This document shows positions 13,601 through 25,300 of a stretch of 64,000 bases of DNA, one piece after another (within the stretch, counting starts at the first letter, position 1; every line of letters begins with the position of its first letter). The notes beneath the pieces were generated by a model. It saw only the letters and a program-made list of their open reading frames with translations, was not told the DNA's origin and did no database searches. This stretch comes from Motacilla alba alba (taxonomy: Eukaryota; Chordata; Aves; Passeriformes; Motacillidae). The stretch lies in contig NC_052018.1 in the NCBI RefSeq assembly GCF_015832195.1, forward strand, positions 65,409,666 through 65,473,665. The letters run 5' to 3'. The translations under genes and the position numbers were made by a program.

Positions 13601-15500
13601 GCTCTTGGATACAAACCAATTTTTTAAATATACAGTGTATTAATAGTTACATCTTACAACAATTCTCTTGGAGTTAGTGCCACTGTCAGCTGGGTGAGAA
13701 CAAAATATGAGTGAAGAGAGTGATCCTGTGCCATCCAAACTGCAACCTGATAATGTTCCAGCTGGATGAGAGTTACCATCAAGGTCAAACTTCACCCATT
13801 TTTGGGAAGAGGCCTTCCTTTGGACCTCAGGATTTTATCTCATGCACCTTCAGGGTTGCAGCTGAAGCTGTGCTTGTTGAAATGCAGCAGAAGCCCTAAG
13901 AGACTGCTGATTGCATCTAATGATTAAAGTCTAAGCTCTGCTGAGAGATGTCCACACTTTACAAATGTGTTAGACTTCGCAAATCATCTGTCTGCCTGGA
14001 ATGGCTTCAATCCCAAAGTGAGAGAGGAATGAGCTGGAGCCGGCACAGTACATCAGGTTCTGTATTTTAGCACAGGGTGCTGGGCTGCAATGTCACCTGC
14101 AAAAGTGTGAGACACGCTCAGACATGCTGCACCTGGAAGAAGTCATCACTGTGTGAGTGAGGGTTTCATTTCACAATAAAGCAGCTCTACACATACTTCA
14201 CACACTGAGTGGCCCAAATCCAGGTGGTTTTGAGGCATGCACAGATTCTGCATTCTCATCCTGTGCCCAGGGATATTTAGTCACCTGTAAATGCATCTGT
14301 GCATGTTTAACTTGTTTTCCAAGATGAAATTAAACAGAAAGACTGTATCTGTGATTTTGTATATTGCTGGAACATTTACAGAGAGCTTAATGAAGACAAC
14401 TTTTCTCTGAGGGCTCCATCTTCTGTTGCTTTGTGAGGGGATTATTGAGGTAAACACTATTATTATTAAAAGGATATAGAACCATGAGCTATTTTCTTTC
14501 CTAATCTCAAATCTGATAGGAATTTACTATTGAATGTTTGCACTAATGCCATAGTATGAATGGTTAGATGCCTGAAGATGAGATCCATAAGACCATGGAG
14601 TAGTTTCCCAAATGGAATGTTGCAGCTTGGGACAAAATAAACAGATTAAACGCCTTGGAGAAAAAAAAGACTACAAAGGGACTGTTTTGTAAGACTGACT
14701 TGAGGCGTGCTTCTCTGACAGTGTAGATGTAAAAAGTCGTGGGGATCACTTGCTTCCTATGCTTGGCAGTTTGTTGAGGGAAGGGAGTACCCCCAGAACT
14801 CATCTGCTGAACCCTTCTCCTCACCACAGAAGATAAGGATTGTTTTGTGAGTGGACCTCCTGTCTGGATTTTTTTCTTTTATAAGAATATTTGAGCTCCA
14901 AATCATATTTCACTTTTGCACAGAGCAGGAGTTGCATCTTTGATGGTTCACCATGGCAAGTCTTTCAGAAAATGGTCTTCAAAACAAGCCTCTTGTTTCT
15001 TTTAAGTTCTGCGTGCAGTAACACTGCCTGCATCCCATGCTGACAATGGTTGCTGTCCTTAAACTGTCTTGTACTGACTTTTATTTCAAGTAGTGAAGCA
15101 TTATCCACAAGACCACACTTTAAGCATGATGCATTTTAAAACAAATTGTTAGCACTTGTTTTGCTATAAGAATATGGGTTCTTCCACTGACTTTTTCAAG
15201 GTGACTTTTCTTCTATTTATATATTTACTCCATCAGACCTATGGACTCTTGCCTTTCCTATTTCTGAAAGCAATATGTAGCTTGCTGAGTCAGGGAATGG
15301 AAAGAGGAGCTTTGCCTCCCTAGGATATTGGCAGCAAATCATGGAACATTGGGCCGTGGTGTTGTCAACCAGCCATGGCAAACACTTCTTGGCATTTGCC
15401 ACTCCTTTTCTTTTAAAGCTATGAGTAGTTTAAAAGCAGAGAGCTTTTGTGTGTACCTATGGCCCTGGGTTCCTTGTGCACGTGTAGAATATATAGCTGT

Positions 15501-15530
15501 ACTTAAAGCTGTGCCACCATAGCTTTAAGT
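15501..15530. repeat. Perfect hairpin, 10-base arms, 10-base loop
   Basis: acttaaagct (15501-15510) and agctttaagt (15521-15530) are exact reverse complements around a 10-base loop. The stem is AT-rich and too short for a microRNA precursor unless it extends with mismatches, which I do not see. Confidence 0.85.
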
Positions 15531-15777
15531 GATAGATGTATATACCAGATACAAATGATTAACCAAATGTAAATGTGCAAAAGAAAATTTGAAAAAGGAG
15601 TTCCTATTGATTAGATGTCAAGAAAGTGATGTAGAGAGATAAACAGGCTCAGAAACACAGGAAATAGCTTGAATTATACAAGCACACACATCTTATTTTG
15701 AAGACAGATAATACTGACTTCTTTATATTTTCTACTTTCAGATTCCTATTATCTGCCAGACTGAAAAAAAAATAATA

Positions 15778-15811
15778 TGTGAAAATGTTGTGTGAAAATG
15801 TTGTGTGAAAA
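15778..15811. repeat. 13-base tandem repeat, about 2.6 copies
   Basis: The unit tgtgaaaatgttg is repeated exactly at 15778-15790 and 15791-15803, followed by a partial third copy (tgtgaaaa). It is a slippage-type microduplication. Confidence 0.9.
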
Positions 15812-16979
15812 GGGCCGTTCCTGTGCTTTTCTGATCAGGAAGGCACTAGGCAGTATCCGAAATATAAAAATAAAACTTTTATTAATTACATGGCCAGTGA
15901 TTATGTCAAAGATAAAAATGTTTGGGTAAATTTCAAATAGATGTTTGTGGGTTTCAATTTTTTTTCAGCTATTATATCTAACAAGGTTCATGGATTGCTC
16001 TATAATAATTTTTGTATTGTGGTTCTGCATAGTCTTGTCAGGTATGAGGTCAATGCTGTTCATAACAACAAAGCCATTAGCTACTAAACTGGAATTAATA
16101 TTATGATATTTACCATGCATTGTAGAGTTTATCTACATCTTTTACTTTCCTTTCTTTTGTATTACTAGCAAAATTATAGAGGGGAAAAAAAAGAATGCAG
16201 ACACCCAAATATTTAAGCTGTGTAGAAGTTGCAAATTTGAGATAAAAGGAGGTCATCTTACATGCATACTTTTAAAAATTTAGTGTTGTCCTGCAAGTGT
16301 TTATTCTTGTAACTCGTTCACAATAATTTTCTAAGTGTGAAATCTTGATATCTTGAAAACTGCTGACTGGACTAGTATTAGGTCTCCAGTCCAGTTTTAA
16401 ATGTCTCGACACCATTTAGAATTTATTTCAGAGGTTTTCAGCTCTCCATATTTTCTATTGCTAGCAAACATTGATGCAGCTACAGCTTGGCTCTGAAACT
16501 GGTTTCTTTTTCACTGTTTTCCCTCTTCTGCTATTTCATGCTGTTAAATGCTGTGATAGCTCCATGGCACTGCAAGGGGTTGTGAGTCTGTGTCAGAACC
16601 TGGAAGTGCATCCTTGTGTAGAACCACATCAGAGTGCTGTTCACTTGCGCATCTGTACTTTCATATCTTTCTGGAAAGTTAGTTTCCTAGCAGCTTTCTC
16701 GTAAGTTCTAAAAAAAGACAAGACCCTGGTGGGTAATGTGTTACTGTTTGGAATCAAGTGAAAGATCTATTATTTATATGCTTGATGTATCTCTATAAAA
16801 ACTTTAGAGATGTGCCCATGATAATTATTTGAAAATACAGTCAATAAAAACAGACTAAAACCAACAACCATCCTTCAAAATATGACTAATTAAATAAATG
16901 ACACTATGCAGATGAAGAATCTGCCAAACACACTTTACACCCCTTTCAAGTTGTGGGTCTAACATAAAAAGCTTCCTGA

Positions 16980-17013
16980 AATATGTATACATATTTATGT
17001 ATGTATATATACA
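16980..17013. repeat. Imperfect TA/TG microsatellite
   Basis: An alternating pyrimidine-purine tract built from ta, tg and ca steps with interruptions. It is low complexity. Confidence 0.75.
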
Positions 17014-17516
17014 TGAAAAGACAATAATGAAGATGGTGCCATTAGCATTTAACCCCATGCATTTAAAACAACTTATCTGCTTCTGCTGCATTTCGTAGTC
17101 TTGATTATTTTTTGCTGTCTGGGATCCTTTGTCAACCTGATGCCTTGTGAAACAGTCCTTTATAGAGACCCTAAATTGATGAAAGATGTTTCTAGTTTAG
17201 AGCAGTGATATTTATCTTTCATGGAAATAAGTACATGAGGACAAGAGCAAGGGCAAATCACCCAAAGGCTGGGCAGCATTCAAGAATAAAAACTGCTCAG
17301 AAGCATTCCAGCATTATTTCTTCCTCTTTCCCCTTTAAGTAACTATTGTGGAAACAGCTAGATGGTATTTAGAAAGAGAATTTAAAATAAATCTTTTATT
17401 TCCCCTGGAATTACTGAAGAAATATTAAATTACATTTCAAAGGGGTTTATGATGTTTAGATTGCCTTATATTTTAAAATATACAGGGCTCTTTCTGCTTA
17501 GAATATAGCATTTCTT

Positions 17517-17878
17517 TCAAGCTAACAGGTGGTTCAATTTCCTGGATGTGGTGTCACAAAAATAGGCTGCCTCTCTTTGTAACTCTCTGCAGACATTTAT
17601 TTCTGTAATATGAGCTAGGGGTTTTATATATTTCACCCCATCAAGAAACCTCTCCTTTTCCTCTGTCAGAGTATTTATTTTTAAGGTGATTATTTTCCAT
17701 TTGAATGCTCTTGAGGTCATCTTCCTGGGAAAGGCCAGCATGGAACTGTAGGGGTCTCTTAAATTCATTTTGAGAGAGTAAATGGTATGTTGACTTTGCA
17801 CTGGCCTTTGGCAGATGGGCCAATTCTACCTTCTCCTTCAACTTTTGATTTATAAGACATTTTTCAAATGTTGTAAGG
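17517..17878 (-). pseudogene. Possible frameshifted coding fragment, unrecognised
   Basis: On the minus strand one frame reads from about 17878 down to 17641 and is rich in K, E, Q and L (for example LKSIQMENNHLKNK). A second frame then continues with NTLTEEKERFLDGVK down to the stop at 17517-17519. Omitting one A in the five-A run near 17683 would put the two in register, as expected of a decayed coding copy. The combined segment of about 115 residues is charged and heptad-like. I cannot name a parent gene, there is no clear start, poly(A) tail or splice frame, and two chance frames in AT-rich DNA remain a real alternative. Confidence 0.15.
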
Positions 17879-20800
17879 AACTCAGGCCTAATAATGGATG
17901 TGTTATATTTTCTTTAAAACCAGATAGGTTACTGAAGCATTGCTAAATAATTACCCAATGGTTTGTATTTTTTTTACAAGGCTGTGAACAGGCATATTTT
18001 TTTGCAATCAGGTGTGGCTGAAGCCATCCCTACCCATCTGCACCCACTTGGTGCTGGGGCATTTGTTGGAAGCAACCCTTTTCACATCCCTTCCTTCCTC
18101 CTGTCACTGCGCTCCAGAGGAGGGAGGACAGCTTTGCTCCTCCAAGGATGCAGGAGATCCAAATCAATTCCTTTTCTCATGCTGGTTTCACCTCGTTCTA
18201 GATTGTCCTTTTTACCTTGGTAATTGGTAGTCATGGATCCTTCTGTTTTTCTTTATTGAATCAACAGAGCTCCAGAAAAACTCTGATTTCCTGCAATCTA
18301 CAAACTGCACCTTGTTACAATCCAGCTCTGTCCAGCTGTGAAGATGGTGTCCTCTAGAATACTGAGGAGGAAGAACAGCAATAAAAATAAAAAGGTTTGA
18401 AAAAAGAAAAATTTAGCCTGTTTTAATCCTCTCAGAGCTCAGTCTGTAACGTAGCATATGGGGACTTCTGTTCACAAATCCTATAAGCAAACAACAGGAT
18501 TTATGTATATAGTTCCCATGATACCACTTTCAAAATTGTTCTCCTTATGAGTTCACTCTAGCAATATCAGTTCACAGTTTATAAGTACTACTCACGGGAA
18601 AAAAATCTTTTGGGAATATCAGTAGTGCTTTGACACTTTAGGGTCTTTTAAAAATAGCTATCTCAGAAGAGAGTTATCCAACTTCTAATAATCTCTGTCA
18701 TCTTTTTTCAAAGTGCTTTCCATTTGGTTTCTCTGTGTTCACGTGCTGGTTTCTAAAACTAGCTTGTCCCTCTCCATTCACTTGAATAGAACACTTTTTT
18801 TTTTCTGTTTATACAAATTTTTTTTTTTTAATTCTAAGCCCAGTTTTCATACATATTTATGAGAACTGGTCAAAAACAAGTTGTACCAAAAATGTAACTC
18901 TGTGAAGTTGATGTTATGGAAATGTTATGGAAAGTAATGCTTATTTTTGCTTATTTGCTTAAATACAAATAATTTTTGCATTTAATTGCCTTTTGGAGTT
19001 TCTAGTCTCTTTGGTTAGATCCACTCCCTTTAAAATTTAAAATAATATGAAAATGTGAACAATTCTTGTTTCTTTGATATTTGTCTATAGAATGCTTTGC
19101 AGTAATTCTCTAAGTCAGTGCTTTCCTGTCAACTTAAAACATGTATGTGACTTTTTCTGACAAAGCCTTTTTCATTTTATTTATTCATCTTTTCAACTCG
19201 TATCACTGCTTAATCTGTTCCATTTCTTCTCGTTCAGAAGAGAGAGCATATGGATGACGAGAAATTGCATTAAAAATTGCTGCCTCTTATGGGTCATGAA
19301 TTGGCACTGAGCCAAGCGGATAGGACCTCTAAAGCTATCAATAGCACAGGAATAGTGGAATTATTCCCCTATATCATATTAATATGGTCCACAGGAGCCA
19401 ACACTGACCAGCAGTTCCTAATTGCCAGGGAATACTGAAGTGGTGGAAGATGGGAAGGACTGTTGTGTTGGCAGGCAGGAGATTTCAGTCTCACTCAGCT
19501 ACTGATTCATTACCTTCTGATTTATAAGCAGTCTTATTAACACCCAATTACTGACATCAGAAGTGCCCAAAAACCAGGAATAAATGATCAATGATACCCA
19601 GAACTTTCTGCCCCGGAGCCACCACCCAGGGGACCATGTGGCTACTGCAGTATTGAGTGTCCAGGGATGAAAGAGCCAGGGCTAGCTTCCTCCTTCTTGC
19701 AAGGGCATGACACAAACCTGACAAGAAATCCAGGTACTGAGAAAACCAGGCAGTTCTGGTTATGATTGGGACTTAGGGTAGATTTTGATGAATGGGGATG
19801 GAAAAGGGATTGTACACATATGGGTTTTTTAGCTGCCTTGGGACGTATCTAAGCCTCTATGACTTGAGTTTTGCTGTGGGGCACTCACTTTTGTACTTGA
19901 ATACTCACAGAGCAAGGGGGACCTTAAACAAATTAATGTTGTAAGCATTATAGTGTATTTTATCTGAAACAAACCCAAGGCATTTCTAGGAAAACAAGCG
20001 GGAGCTGTAAATCGTAGAGAATCTCATAAATGTAAATTCAATGCCCAAGGCTTAACATTTTGCTTATTCTATCTCATCTTTCTTTTTTCTTTCATTTTTC
20101 ACTTCTCCAAGCAACACTCCATACAAAACTTTATAGCACATAATAAATTTTCTTCAAGCCAATAATTAACTTACATCTGGCTAATACATCTTGCAGAATC
20201 ATAGCATGGAGCTGCTAACATTACTTTAGGAGGACATGGTAATGGCCTGTTGCTTGAGGTTGGGGTGGAGTTTATAAATTTCACTATCCCTTCAAATTAA
20301 ATATATTGAATCTTGTTTGTAGGGGACAGGTATGAATATTTAAACAACTTAATGCATTGTTAAATCTATTTAGAGTTCTATTATGTAACCCAGTACATAT
20401 ATAAGGTGTTCTGCCATTGATGGCAGTCTCTGAGCTTACAGATACATGAGTCTGATTGATTATGAGCCCTTAAAAAAAACAATTTTAAGGCAGATGCAGA
20501 ATATTTTTTTATTGTGGAAACCCCATAAAATATTTAGCAGTTGTTGTTGGCTAGATTTACAGACGTTTTTATAGGGTAAGAAAAGATCCTGATAAAGAGA
20601 GGCAGCATGGAAGGTGGCAGAATTTGACAATCAGACAGATTATTTGATTCTTATTGGAGCTGATGGTCTTGAATGATAAAAATAATTATTTTAAGATGGA
20701 GAATGCTTCCACTGTTCATTATTTCCATGTAATAATAAAACCCCAACTCATTCATGATCAGCAGTTTGTAACAGGAAGTGCAAACAACAGAGCTGAAAAG

Positions 20801-22101
20801 GAAAAACCTTGGAATACCATTTCCATTTCAAGCACCGGAGCAGCATTAAGCAACTCTTCACCTTGCTTTCATGGCTGATTATATAGCTGATTCTTTCCCT
20901 GCCTTCTTCACAAGACTCCTTTCCTTGAAAGATCAGAAGTGGAAAGAATCTCTCATATCCCCAAAATATTGCTTTAGAAATTTAGAAATTTTAGAAGTTT
21001 CCTTGGCATATTGATAGCTGAAAGATGCTGAGTGAGAAATAACTTAGAGCTCATTCAGAGCAACATTAATTAAAGTTCAGTTTAACTGATGCTTTTTATC
21101 TTATTGTCAGTCTTCTATTTTTCTCCTTAAGACACTAAAAGTTTCTTTGTGAACAGTTTGTGCCTGTCTAGGTTTTATTCTCTGTATTGTCAGTGCCAGG
21201 CCTCAGGAGGGGTCAGTCAGAAATTTATGGTTGCTGCTCTGTGAAGAACACCAGTCACGGGCCACTTTATTAGTCCATTTTTTCCCAAAATTTGCAATAG
21301 TCTTGACCTTGTTTTCTTTCATTGTGCTACATGACTACTGTTGTATCTTTTCTTATAGCATTGTGAATCAGGAGCCAAAAGTGGGGAGTTTTTGTTTGGC
21401 TGTTTTTTTATTCAATGCACCACAGACCCACTACAGCAGATCAGATCCACCCACGCAGTGTTTCTAGCAGAACATTTATCCTCAGCAAGATGAGTCATCC
21501 TGCTGTTTGCTTTTCTCTGGGTTTGCTTGGGGTTTTTTTATTTTTTGGGAGGAAGGTGTTCTTATTTATGCTGAATTCAAACCCAAAGGAAAGGCTTAGC
21601 CTTCACTCCTAATTATCATCTTGGAAAGAGAGTAGAAATAATGAATTTCTGGTATGGAAAAAACTCAGGGAATTAACTGATAAAATAACATTTAAAAAGT
21701 ATTTTTCTCTAGGTGAATATGGTGAGAAACACTTACAATGTATAGCATTGGAAATCTTGGCCTGCACCTGTATGTTAACTTTTAAAATCTCAGCTGACCA
21801 CAGAACTTGCATTGCTCTTAAGATGTCAACACTATGGAAATAAAGGTACACAGAAAGAGATTACCACTGTGCCTTAGGCTCATTAGATTTTTTATGGACT
21901 CCTGTGAGGTGGAGCATTCTAAATATTCAGTATCTGCTCTTTCATATGTGGAGATAATAAGACTTGGAACGTCAGGTTGCAGTTTTTAAAAATAATGACT
22001 AGAAATAATAATATTGATTATCATTACCATCATCATCATCACTGGCCTACTGTTAATAACTAGCAGCATTACTGAAAAAAATTTGTGTTTGTTCTTCACA
22101 G
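17879..22101. other. Noncoding DNA, no gene seen
   Basis: AT-rich with several T runs (around 18797 and 18820). At 20196 the word agaatcatagcatgg again recalls an antisense CR1 3' end but is not followed by matching sequence. A short CAT trinucleotide run lies at 22028-22041. No frame here has recognisable content. Confidence 0.55.
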
Positions 22102-22167
22102 TATGAAGGAACTGTGGAGCACTGGGAGACCCTACAGATGAAAGCCCTGAGGGTGGAAGAACAATGA
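22102..22167 (+). other. Small exon-like frame ending in a stop
   Basis: A strong acceptor-like sequence (tttgtgtttgttcttcacag, AG at 22100-22101) is followed by 21 codons and TGA at 22165-22167, reading YEGTVEHWETLQMKALRVEEQ in part of charged, protein-like composition. It could be a terminal coding exon or a noncoding-RNA exon, but 21 codons is too short to separate from chance. No upstream exon was found. Confidence 0.12.
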
Positions 22168-22274
22168 ACACCAACTTTCAACCAGGAAAAGAAAGTAATG
22201 CACCTAACTGATACTTAGACACTTTTCTTTGGTTTACAAACAACTCAAAAGGGCTGTATAATCATGGTAATAAG

Positions 22275-22314
<40 letters not shown>
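22275..22314 (+). repeat. Poly(A) tract, 40 bases
   Basis: An uninterrupted run of 40 A, the longest homopolymer in the window. Such tracts can be tails of retroposed RNAs. No target-site duplication was found: the sequence after the run (gaaggctattaattagg) does not recur upstream. It is a likely polymorphic or error-prone site in any assembly. Confidence 0.95.
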
Positions 22315-22316
<2 letters not shown>

Positions 22317-25300
22317 AGGCTATTAATTAGGTCAGCAAGAATTTTAAAATTTATGTACCGTGTTTCTGCAAAATGGTGAAAAAATAGACATTTTAAGCCT
22401 AATGGTAAAAATAATTCCTCCCCATTAGGTACTTATTCTCACATCTTTTACAGAGCTCTCTGATCTTAGATTTATTTCATTATTGTAAAAAATTGAGAAA
22501 TGAAGAGCATGTTTTACTGATTTCCAAACATTAACAGTTATAATTATTCTTTCTTTCTCTTGAAGGTTGGGTCTATTTTCCTTGCAAACATTTATCTTCC
22601 TGTTTGTTCTCTGTCTTTTGTTTTGAAATTGAAGTGTATTATTTCATTTCTGAGAATGCAAGAAGCATCATATACGGACAGCAGAAGCTTTACTGAAATC
22701 AAGATGATATATAGAAATATGAAATGTGAGAAATGGACAGAGCAATGGCAAAGTGCCCTGTAAATCTGTTCAGGATATCTGCCACAGACCTGGGAAACAG
22801 CCAAAGCCATAAGAGATATATCTTCACTTGTAACTTGATTAAAACACTGATGGCAAAAATCTGCTCTCATAGCTGAATGACGATTTCCTTTATGTTGGTG
22901 TTGTGTGCTCATTGCAGATCAACCTTTCCACTGGCATCAGTGCAAGACCCTCCCTTTGAGGGGTGCACATGGAGCTCAAGGGTTCTGATGTCTTTCTTTG
23001 TGAGGAAGAAGATGACATGTTCCTCCATAACAATGACTCCTTTGGAAGTACACATACACACAAACCCAAGCTCCCTTTCTTCCTGAAATTAAATACTCTG
23101 TCAACTTTTGTTTCCTCTAGTTCTGGGATTTTTCTTCCAATGCACTGGATATGTCAAAAGTATGTATAATGAGCAGGGGGTGCTGCATACAATTCTTGGT
23201 CATACATGATTGACTGGATGTTCAGAGATAGGCTCTGGTATCCATGGTACTGTAACAGAGTTAATCCCCTATGGTTTAATGTTGAAAACTTGTGCCTTCC
23301 TTTCCCTTCCTGCAGCATGAGTGTAATAATACAGGCCATTTTTCATGAATGGTTTTGTAAGAGCTCCTCTATTCCAGGTTAATAATCCCTTGCTGTAAAG
23401 GATAAATATCCTAATTGTTCTAACATCCCCTGACTCTGACGGCCTTGAAGTTGGCTGTGCCATTCAATGAGTAGGACTCAATTATCTTCTTAATTATTAA
23501 CTTAAAAACACTGGGAAACAATTGCTGACCCTTGGGATTAGTTTCATTTTTTTACAGCCTAATCCTTCAGTTTTAAGCATGAAAAAAGTCCTTCCCCAAA
23601 CTTGCCTGTGTGAGTGAGAGCCTGAGGATCTGGTCTCCAGCCCTTTGAAGGAGTGTATCTGACTTGGCACTCAGCTGTTTTACCTTTGTCTTAGCCGAGA
23701 GCATAATTGCCAGCAAAGCCTTTCTGGGACCATCCAACTTCCTCAATTGGGGAGAACAGTCAAATCTGTCTTACTGAAAGCAGATGATATCCTTTAGAGA
23801 TTACAAACAATATCATCTTTCTGATGTTTAGCCCTTCTCTTTTTCCTGCAGGAAAGTGGCAACAACAGCCAATACATTCAAGAGACAGGAAAGGATTTTT
23901 CATAAAGGATTATAGAGTTGTTTTGCTGCTCACATCTCCTGTTTTTTTGCATAATAATCTCCATAACAAACTGTGCTTGATTCTGCCCCTGTTGATATCA
24001 GTGACAAAACTCCCACGGATTTTAGCTGGAACAGCATCAAAACCTACTTTACTGATGATTTGAAAGGAAAATAATTTTTTCTCCTAAGTTTCATATGTAA
24101 TTTCTTGTCCCCTTTCTTTCACTGCCTCTTGTGTAGAGACATGGAGACCTTGTAGAAGCTTATTTTTATAATATCCCTGTGACTGTCATAGAAGCCAATT
24201 ACAGTGCCAAAGTCCCAAGGACTTTATTGTTACAACTCACAAGCCTTTCCCAGAAATGAAGGATTCTACTAAATTTCACTGAAGACATAGGACAGATTAT
24301 GAGGCATGGCATGAAGAAAGAACAGTCTGAGTCTCTGCATGTGTTTTCTACTCCTCTCTTGTCTGTTTGAGCAACCTTTGGTTTTCAGAAATGATTAAAT
24401 ATTAAATAATTTTCTTGTGCCAAATATTTGCTATTGGCAAATATGCCGTGATATGGCACCACTCAAATCTCCCTCTTACCTAAATATTACATTGATGAGA
24501 CTACTGAGACTTGTTGTTGTTGTTTATCATGGTTTCTGCAGGGAATCTAGCCTCAACTATTAGTACCACAAGGAACAGCTGTAAATGGTCCATCATAGCA
24601 AAAGCCACTTACCTGAAATTCACACCTGCAGGGCAGGCAGTGTGCATAAACATCTCTGTACACATTGCTGTGCTGTTTGTACTTCAAAAACTCTCATGAC
24701 GCTTATAAGAAGGACATAAACTGATGTATACACAATATGAGGAAGGTACAGTAGCTTCATGTTTCCTCTGCAGAAAGAGTTCCATGGGAACATCATGCTG
24801 TTAATTTTTAAACTAGACTCCCAAACAATATCCTTATTATGGTATGAGTCCTGCTGGCTAAACAAGATGTGATTTCTCTGTTCCATTTTTATCTATATAG
24901 AAAAATTCTTGTAATAAGGTTAGTATAAGGAGAATAGGTTTTTCTCACTAGTATGAGTTATGTTAAAAGAGAAAAATTAATTGCTTTTTTAAAAAGTATG
25001 AGTTTTCTCACTAACATAATGTGTACCTTTACAGCTGAGCAGTGGAAGGTGAGCAGTGATGACAGTCATTCTCTGAGCAGAATTTTAAGAAGAATGGTTT
25101 CTGAATCTATATTTCAATGTTTTTAAGCTAGAAGTACCATTTTAAAAGTTAGGTTGATCTGGTATAATTCATGTAATATAATTCATATTGCTGTAACCTG
25201 ATTTAATTTTAAATTAGATCAAATATATAGACAATCTTTACAAAGGTGTTCATGCAGAAACTCAATGAGAAACCACGGCTCCAGAAAATATTTACTGCGC

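Larger units (their letters stand above)
13601..17516. other. Noncoding AT-rich DNA, no gene seen
   Basis: Contains a 13-base tandem repeat (15778-15811), a 10-base-arm hairpin (15501-15530) and an alternating TA/TG tract (16980-17013). Open frames reach only about 80-90 codons and no families are recognisable. Confidence 0.55.

Noticed and set aside
20196..20240. CR1-like 3' end word
   Set aside because: agaatcatagcatgg is suggestive, but the expected next block is absent.
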